Source: Chloroflexota bacterium
GTDB taxonomy: Bacteria; Chloroflexota; Anaerolineae; Aggregatilineales; Phototrophicaceae
DNA length: 64,000 nucleotides
Direction: 5' to 3'
Assembly: GCA_020161935.1 (NCBI GenBank)
Contig: JAIUNI010000003.1
Location: 248,001 to 312,000, forward strand
Positions within the stretch are counted from its first letter, which is position 1. Each line of letters begins with the position of its first letter. Below the pieces are notes generated by a model. It made no database searches and was not told where the DNA came from. It saw only the letters and a program-made list of their open reading frames with translations. The position numbers and the translations under genes are program-made. Below, one piece after another: positions 59,902-64,000 of this stretch.

Positions 59902-60495
59902 ATGACAATCAAACAGAAATTTCTTGGACTGACACTAACCCTAATTGTGATTGCTGCAATCGGTATCGGTGCATCTGGCGTGTTGGCGCAGGACAGTGGT
60001 ACTGCGACCCCGACTTCGTACCCGACTGGCACCCCCGGATACACCTGGAACATGTACGGTATGATGTGGGGGCATCGGCAGGGCGATCCGATGTGGACAG
60101 CGGTTGCAGGTGCACTGGGCATCGACGTGAACACCCTTTTCACTGAACTGCAATCGGGCAGCACCCTCGCTCAAATTGCCGAAGCGCATGGCGTGGATGT
60201 GCAGACAGTCTACGATGCAGCACTGACCGTCATGACCAACCATATGAACGCGATGGTCACAGCAGGCTATATGACGCAAGCGCAGGCGGACGCATATCTA
60301 GTCTGGATGCGTGACAACATGGCACAGATGCCGATGTTCAACGACGCTGGTTATGGTTCGGGCATGATGGGCGGAAATTATGGACAGGGTATGATGGGAA
60401 ACGGGACGCACAGCGGGATGATGGGCGGCTACGGATGGAACGGAATGCACGATGACTGGGATGATGGGCAGCATCATGGTGGCTGCGGCTGGTAG
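59902..60495 (+). CDS. Secreted Met/His/Gly-rich protein, possible copper binder
   Basis: A 197-residue protein with signal peptide (MTIKQKFLGLTLTLIVIAA..., cleavage near VLA-QD). The central part GSTLAQIAEAHGVDVQTVYDAALTVMTNHMNAMVTAGYMTQAQADAYL is helical, with a LysM-like start, and resembles DUF2680-type repeats. The last ~50 residues are packed with Met, Gly, His and Asn (SGMMGGNYGQGMMG, HHGGCGW). GGAG lies upstream of the ATG at 59902. It lies directly after the two-component system and is probably its target, sequestering Cu or Ag outside the membrane. Function is not shown. Confidence 0.72.
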   Translation: MTIKQKFLGLTLTLIVIAAIGIGASGVLAQDSGTATPTSYPTGTPGYTWNMYGMMWGHRQGDPMWTAVAGALGIDVNTLFTELQSGSTLAQIAEAHGVDVQTVYDAALTVMTNHMNAMVTAGYMTQAQADAYLVWMRDNMAQMPMFNDAGYGSGMMGGNYGQGMMGNGTHSGMMGGYGWNGMHDDWDDGQHHGGCGW

Positions 60496-60526
60496 CCTCA
60501 AACACGATCACTCGTAATACGGGGAA

Positions 60527-60556
60527 GGGCATCAGGGATACTCTGGTGCCCTTTTT
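60527..60556 (+). terminator. Intrinsic terminator after the Met-rich gene
   Basis: GGGCATCAG (60527-60535) pairs with CTGGTGCCC (60543-60551) over 9 bp with one wobble and is followed by T5. It closes the two-component/Met-rich unit. Confidence 0.8.
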
Positions 60557-60611
60557 CATTTCATCTTTGCCCTCACTTCGCACCACAATCTGATCTCTCC
60601 GTCATGTCTTT

Positions 60612-60785
60612 AGGTGCATTTCTAACTGCACAATACCACGCCACCCCGCTGTCTCACAGCCGCTCGCGGCTGCGGCTACGGGTTTGCTTCTGGCTTGCGC
60701 CGTTTCTCTCATAGCAAACCCGTGCCGCCCTTCAGGTGAGCAGCGGGGAACCCCGACGTGGTAAGACCTGTGCAGAAATGCACCT
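60612..60785. repeat. 174-bp MITE-like element with nested inverted repeats
   Basis: The ends AGGTGCATTTCT (60612-60623) and AGAAATGCACCT (60774-60785) are exact 12-bp inverted repeats. Further pairs lie inside: ACTGCACA with TGTGCAG, TACCACG with CGTGGTA, CCCCGCTG with CAGCGGGG, and CGGGTTTGCT with AGCAAACCCG. The whole piece could fold into one long hairpin. No gene is inside. It fits a small non-autonomous transposon or a large structured RNA. Confidence 0.65.
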
Positions 60786-60983
60786 TAACAAAAATACATG
60801 CGGGTTATCGATCAGACGGATGTTTCGTTAATCAGGCCGCGTTAGCTCGAAAGGGCGCGTCGTAAGTTTTCCCGGAGCCACTGTGCCCCGACGGACTCCT
60901 ACAGATGGTCGCAATGTCCCGCAGTATCAAGCGCTCTCGAACCTGTGATGTGGGACACATCTTCTCCGATGGAGGTGAGGAAG

Positions 60984-61094
60984 ATGTGTTTTGGCAAGCC
61001 ACACGCAGATTATCGAGCGCAGATCGTCGCGGATGAAGCAGCGAAAACAAGAAGCTGCTTACCGGAAGGGTCAACGTCTCGTGGTCGGTACTGA
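60984..61094 (+). CDS. Possible 36-residue small protein
   Basis: ATG at 60984 has GGAGG 8 nt upstream and opens a 36-codon frame (MCFGKPHADYRAQIVADEAA...). A competing frame in the same place (start 60991, 65 residues, Arg/Lys-rich) ends on the next gene start. An inverted repeat ACACATCTTC/GAAGATGTGT (60955-60989) covers the ribosome site and start, which could gate translation. Coding status is uncertain. The rest of the 60786-61180 gap shows nothing else I can name. Confidence 0.25.
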   Translation: MCFGKPHADYRAQIVADEAAKTRSCLPEGSTSRGRY

Positions 61095-61180
61095 AAGGTA
61101 CTGCCGGGGCGCATTCGGGCGGCAACCTGCGCGTAAGAGCGTTTTTCATTTCAAATTTTCTCAGTCAGGAGTAAACAAAC

Positions 61181-61588
61181 ATGACTGATACAACCAAACA
61201 CATCTGCCGCGTGGGAACCGCGCGGGTTGATTATCAGGGTCGTTTCGGACAGCGGGTGCTGAATACGACGATCAAAAGCGGTACGGGCTTAGGTGCAGTG
61301 TTCGCGCCGACGTGGAAAATGGTTATGGCATCGAAGCAAAACACGATTTCGTGGCAGTCCTACATCGAAGAATATACAGCACTGATGCGGCAGCGCTATC
61401 AGGCGCATCCGTCAGCATTTCTGGAAGCGTTGAGCAGCGATGAATTGATCGTCTGCTGCTACTGCAAGGACACGCACGCCACAACGAAGCACTGTCATCG
61501 CTACATTCTGGTCGAGATATTGGAAAAGGTGGCAGCGCATCACAGCATTGGTTTCCAGGCTATCGGGGAAGTTCGCAGCAGCCGGTGA
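61181..61588 (+). CDS. DUF488-like mobile-element protein
   Basis: A 135-residue protein. The C-terminal half ELIVCCYCKDTHATTKHCHRYILVEILEKVAAHH contains the CxHR-like motif of DUF488 proteins, small PIN-unrelated proteins common on plasmids and phages. AGGAG precedes the ATG. It is first in a run of three plasmid-type genes. No activity is known. Confidence 0.55.
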   Translation: MTDTTKHICRVGTARVDYQGRFGQRVLNTTIKSGTGLGAVFAPTWKMVMASKQNTISWQSYIEEYTALMRQRYQAHPSAFLEALSSDELIVCCYCKDTHATTKHCHRYILVEILEKVAAHHSIGFQAIGEVRSSR

Positions 61589-61645
61589 TGAACCGGTCCC
61601 TTTTTTGCCTTATCGCATTACGAATTGAATTACACGGAGGTTGAC

Positions 61646-62605
61646 ATGAAGCCAATTATCATTCACACGGATGGAAGTTGTGAGACACAAACCCGTCTTG
61701 GCGGCTGGGCAGCGGTGCTTCAGTGCGGCGAACATCAGCGCGTCTTACAGGGCAGTGCGGCAGACACGACGGTGAATGCGATGGAACTCACGGCAGTCAT
61801 CGGAGCATTGAAGGTACTCAAACAGGCAGGGTCTTCGGTGCAGCTTTTCACCGACTCCAACTACGTCGTGCGCGGCGTGAATGAGTGGCTGTCCGACTGG
61901 CTCAAACGCGGCTGGAAAAATGCACGCGGCGAACAGGTTGCCAATCTCGATCTATGGCAGCAGCTCAAGGCGCTGCTTGAACAGCACAACGTCACGCTGA
62001 CGTGGATACCGCGTGGGCAGAATACTCAAGCCGACGAACTGGCGCAGTCGGCACGATTGACGCAGGCTTCCGAAGCGACACAGAAACCGCTGGACGATGC
62101 TGGCAGTGTTGTGGATGACAACGCGACTGCTCCCACCGTGCCAGCGCAGGCTGTGTCGGAAACACACATCCTGATTGCCGGATCACGCTACGCCAACCGT
62201 GAGGCGCTGGATTACGCCCGCCGGGTGGTGCGTCGTGCTCACCAACTCGGTCATACCATCGTGATTGGCGATAATCCCAAAGGCGTGGATATGGCGGTGG
62301 TGCAGGAATGCCGTCGGCTGAAAGCGAAGGTGCTGGTCGTCGGTGTCACGAATCGCCCACGCAACGGCGGTTGCTCACATGGCAGCTACGTTAAAGTCGA
62401 ACGTGATACCTATCGTGCCGCAGGCGGACATTTGTATGACCGCTACCATGTCCGTGATCGTTGGATGGTGGACAACTCAACAAGAGGCATGTTCATCTGG
62501 AACGGTGATAGCCAAGGCACGAAGGCTGGATACGAGTACATGGTCAGCCGCCACAAGGAGGCACATCTGATGACGTTTGCCTTGAAAGGAGCGCGGCATG
62601 GCTGA
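61646..62605 (+). CDS. RNase H1 domain fused to a SLOG (DUF2493) domain
   Basis: A 319-residue fusion from the ATG at 61646 (GGAGG upstream). Residues ~3-145 are RNase HI with catalytic acidic residues in IHTDGSCE, AMELTAVIGAL, FTDSNYVVRG and ADELAQ. After an Ala/Thr-rich linker, residues ~177-310 (ILIAGSRYANREALDYARRVV, VIGDNPKGVDMAVVQECRRL, YRAAGGHLYDRYHVRDRWMVDNSTRGMFIWNG) form a DUF2493/SLOG Rossmann domain that typically binds nucleotide ligands. The frame overlaps the next start (ATGGCTGA). The pairing suggests a role in plasmid or phage replication or defence. Confidence 0.82.
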   Translation: MKPIIIHTDGSCETQTRLGGWAAVLQCGEHQRVLQGSAADTTVNAMELTAVIGALKVLKQAGSSVQLFTDSNYVVRGVNEWLSDWLKRGWKNARGEQVANLDLWQQLKALLEQHNVTLTWIPRGQNTQADELAQSARLTQASEATQKPLDDAGSVVDDNATAPTVPAQAVSETHILIAGSRYANREALDYARRVVRRAHQLGHTIVIGDNPKGVDMAVVQECRRLKAKVLVVGVTNRPRNGGCSHGSYVKVERDTYRAAGGHLYDRYHVRDRWMVDNSTRGMFIWNGDSQGTKAGYEYMVSRHKEAHLMTFALKGARHG

Positions 62606-64000
62606 ACAGCACATACTGGCGGTTCACACCTACGGTTCGCAGCGAGTTAAGGCACCCGGCACGAACCAGACCGTGAGCGCGTACAAAATAGGGTACACGA
62701 GCGCCGCCTGTGAGGCCCTGCTGGCGCTGTACGGGACAAAGGCGCGTGATGTCTCCTCGCCTCATGCATCTTATCGCTATGTGCAGATCGACGGTGAGAC
62801 CACTGTACGACATGGCTACCTACTGCTCAATGTGACCAACGACGAACTGGCGCGGGCGGAAGCCGTGACGCGCCGCCATCACCGAGCCACAGTGTATTTA
62901 TGGCAGGCTGACCGCTGGCTGGAACTGCCACACGGACGCAATCCTGCTTATTCTGAATCCGCAGCGCGTTCCGGTCCGGGCTTCAATCCCTCTGGGTTTC
63001 GTCCCGTTGCGCCATCGACGGGTGAGAAGGAAACGGCGGTGGAAGGCATCCGCGCCGAGAAGAGCCAGCGCGACCCCAATCAAAAGCCCTGGTGGTGGAT
63101 ATTGGGCGACACCTATCCGCAGCGCGAGACACTCAAACGCTGGGGAGCGCGGTTCAGCAGCAAAAGACGGGCATGGTATTTCGTAGGCTGGGAGCTGCCC
63201 GACGGCATTAAGCGGCTCATCACCGAATATGCGACTACCGAACCGGGAGCGACAACCGCGCAGGTCGAAGATGATGCGCCCTGTTCGGATGAAGAAGCGG
63301 TTGCCATTCTGGGTGTGCCGCTGAAGGCTGAATCGCCGAAGCCAGACGAATCGCCGCGTTTATTCCAGCTTGGGCAGACGGTCTATGCCCGGCATGAATT
63401 GGAAATACCCGATAGTAAAGCCATTCCGACGGGTACACGCGGGACGATCTCGCGGCTCTACAACCGCAACGCACAGCACGGCTGGAGCTACGATGTGGAT
63501 TTCGTCGGGATTGGTACGGGTTGGTACTTCGAGCGCGAATTGACGGATCTCGAACCGATTCCCGGTATCCGTATTACACATGGTTCAGTCGTGCCGCCGG
63601 GTGCAGCGTTACCACCCACCGATGCTGAATTGAAACGAGCGCTCATGGAAAGCGGACACCAGCCGGACGCACTGACGATGAATGCACCGTCAGGCGAACC
63701 AGAAACCATTCCAGAGCCGGATGTACCTGAAGAACCGCAATCCATCCGTGTATTCAAACCACAGCCACTTCTGGTAGATGGTACGCCGCTGGACGAAGTA
63801 CAGACCGCGATTGTCCGGGCGAAAGCGCAGCCCACGCCGGTCTTACATCCGGCAGCGGTTTCCCAGAAACGCACACTGGCAGCCATTGGACAGTCTTACG
63901 TCGGTGAGCTGACAGGCAGCATCACGGGCAATGTCTACTGTTTTGGCTACGCCATCCATGAAGGCATCTGTGTCTTCGTGAATATGGGTGGACCGCGTAT
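62598..64000 (+). CDS. Large unknown plasmid-type protein, runs off the window
   Basis: From the ATG at 62598 the frame stays open for 467 codons to the window edge. I do not recognise the whole. KPWWWILGDTYPQRETLKRWGARFSSKRRAWYFVGWELPDGIKRLI resembles the short basic-aromatic DUF5710-like motif seen in plasmid primases and methylases. QTVYARHELEIPDSKAIPTGTRGTISRLY looks like an SH3/KOW-type barrel, and a long Pro/Glu-rich linker follows. It overlaps the RNase H gene stop, so it belongs to the same operon. Plasmid maintenance is the likely context, nothing more specific. Confidence 0.55.
   Translation, partial: MAEQHILAVHTYGSQRVKAPGTNQTVSAYKIGYTSAACEALLALYGTKARDVSSPHASYRYVQIDGETTVRHGYLLLNVTNDELARAEAVTRRHHRATVYLWQADRWLELPHGRNPAYSESAARSGPGFNPSGFRPVAPSTGEKETAVEGIRAEKSQRDPNQKPWWWILGDTYPQRETLKRWGARFSSKRRAWYFVGWELPDGIKRLITEYATTEPGATTAQVEDDAPCSDEEAVAILGVPLKAESPKPDESPRLFQLGQTVYARHELEIPDSKAIPTGTRGTISRLYNRNAQHGWSYDVDFVGIGTGWYFERELTDLEPIPGIRITHGSVVPPGAALPPTDAELKRALMESGHQPDALTMNAPSGEPETIPEPDVPEEPQSIRVFKPQPLLVDGTPLDEVQTAIVRAKAQPTPVLHPAAVSQKRTLAAIGQSYVGELTGSITGNVYCFGYAIHEGICVFVNMGGPR

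Noticed and set aside
60832..61149. 105-codon minus-strand frame after the MITE-like element.
   Set aside because: Composition resembles an antisense shadow and no motif is recognisable.
1..64000. CRISPR arrays, rRNA and tRNA genes.
   Set aside because: No regularly spaced repeats, rRNA motifs or convincing cloverleaf found by reading both strands.

Overview
The window reads as a bacterial accessory region, most probably from a Chloroflexota (Anaerolineae-like) genome. The guess rests on the family mix (GT117/TMEM260-like membrane protein, CUT1 sugar transporter with GH2/GH35 enzymes, YlbF-family proteins in an ars operon, lipoprotein and TAT signals, no obvious Proteobacterial operons). It is an inference from content and was not checked against a database.

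Layout. (1) 1-9542: a glycan-use locus: GH35 beta-galactosidase (cut by the left edge), GT117-like membrane protein, two permeases and a binding protein on the minus strand, a LacI regulator on the plus strand, and a GH2 enzyme. (2) 9543-15710: a patch bounded by two ~165-bp direct repeats. It holds an IS5-like transposase remnant fused to a broken VOC gene, a hexapeptide-repeat protein, and an FbpABC-type ABC transporter behind a Pho-box-like triple repeat. (3) 15711-20781: a replication/partition module: ParA, ParB, and a large TOPRIM plus P-loop ATPase protein, with several palindromes and a 9-bp iteron-like array. (4) 20873-26647: a TetR-controlled operon: two DUF1772-like membrane proteins, an FAD monooxygenase and a rifampicin-phosphotransferase-like enzyme. 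(5) 26803-39283: arsenic genes: aquaporin, metallophosphoesterase, Fe-S metallochaperone, ArsR-ArsC fusion, ArsC, ArsM, Acr3, ArsR, ArsD, ArsA, two YlbF-type proteins ending in vicinal cysteines, a thioredoxin-fold protein and a TauE-type permease. (6) 39294-50461: a molybdoenzyme operon: CMD protein, PhnD-like sensor lipoprotein, histidine kinase, response regulator, ferredoxin subunit, NrfD subunit, large molybdopterin catalytic subunit, then FmdE-like, MobA and MoaA. (7) 50594-60556: metal efflux and sensing: SmtB/CadC-like repressor with PIB-4 ATPase, CmtR-like repressor with a second P1B ATPase, and an OmpR-type two-component system with a Met-rich secreted protein. (8) 60612-64000: a MITE-like hairpin followed by plasmid/ICE-type genes (DUF488-like, RNase H-SLOG fusion, a large unknown protein running off the edge).

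How the parts fit. Regions 3 and 8 look like the backbone of a plasmid or integrative element, and regions 4-7 look like its metal, metalloid and drug-defence cargo. A 46-bp relic of the region-3 ATPase gene lies at 50594-50639, so related elements have inserted or recombined here before. The most interesting system is region 6. Its gene order (sensor, kinase, regulator, B, C, A, then cofactor genes) copies the ttr/srd respiratory oxyanion reductase loci. Its separate PhnD-like sensor resembles the AioX/ArxX/ArrX arsenic sensors, and it sits directly beside a full ars cluster. I read it as a candidate respiratory oxyanion (arsenate, selenate or tetrathionate) reductase of undetermined substrate.
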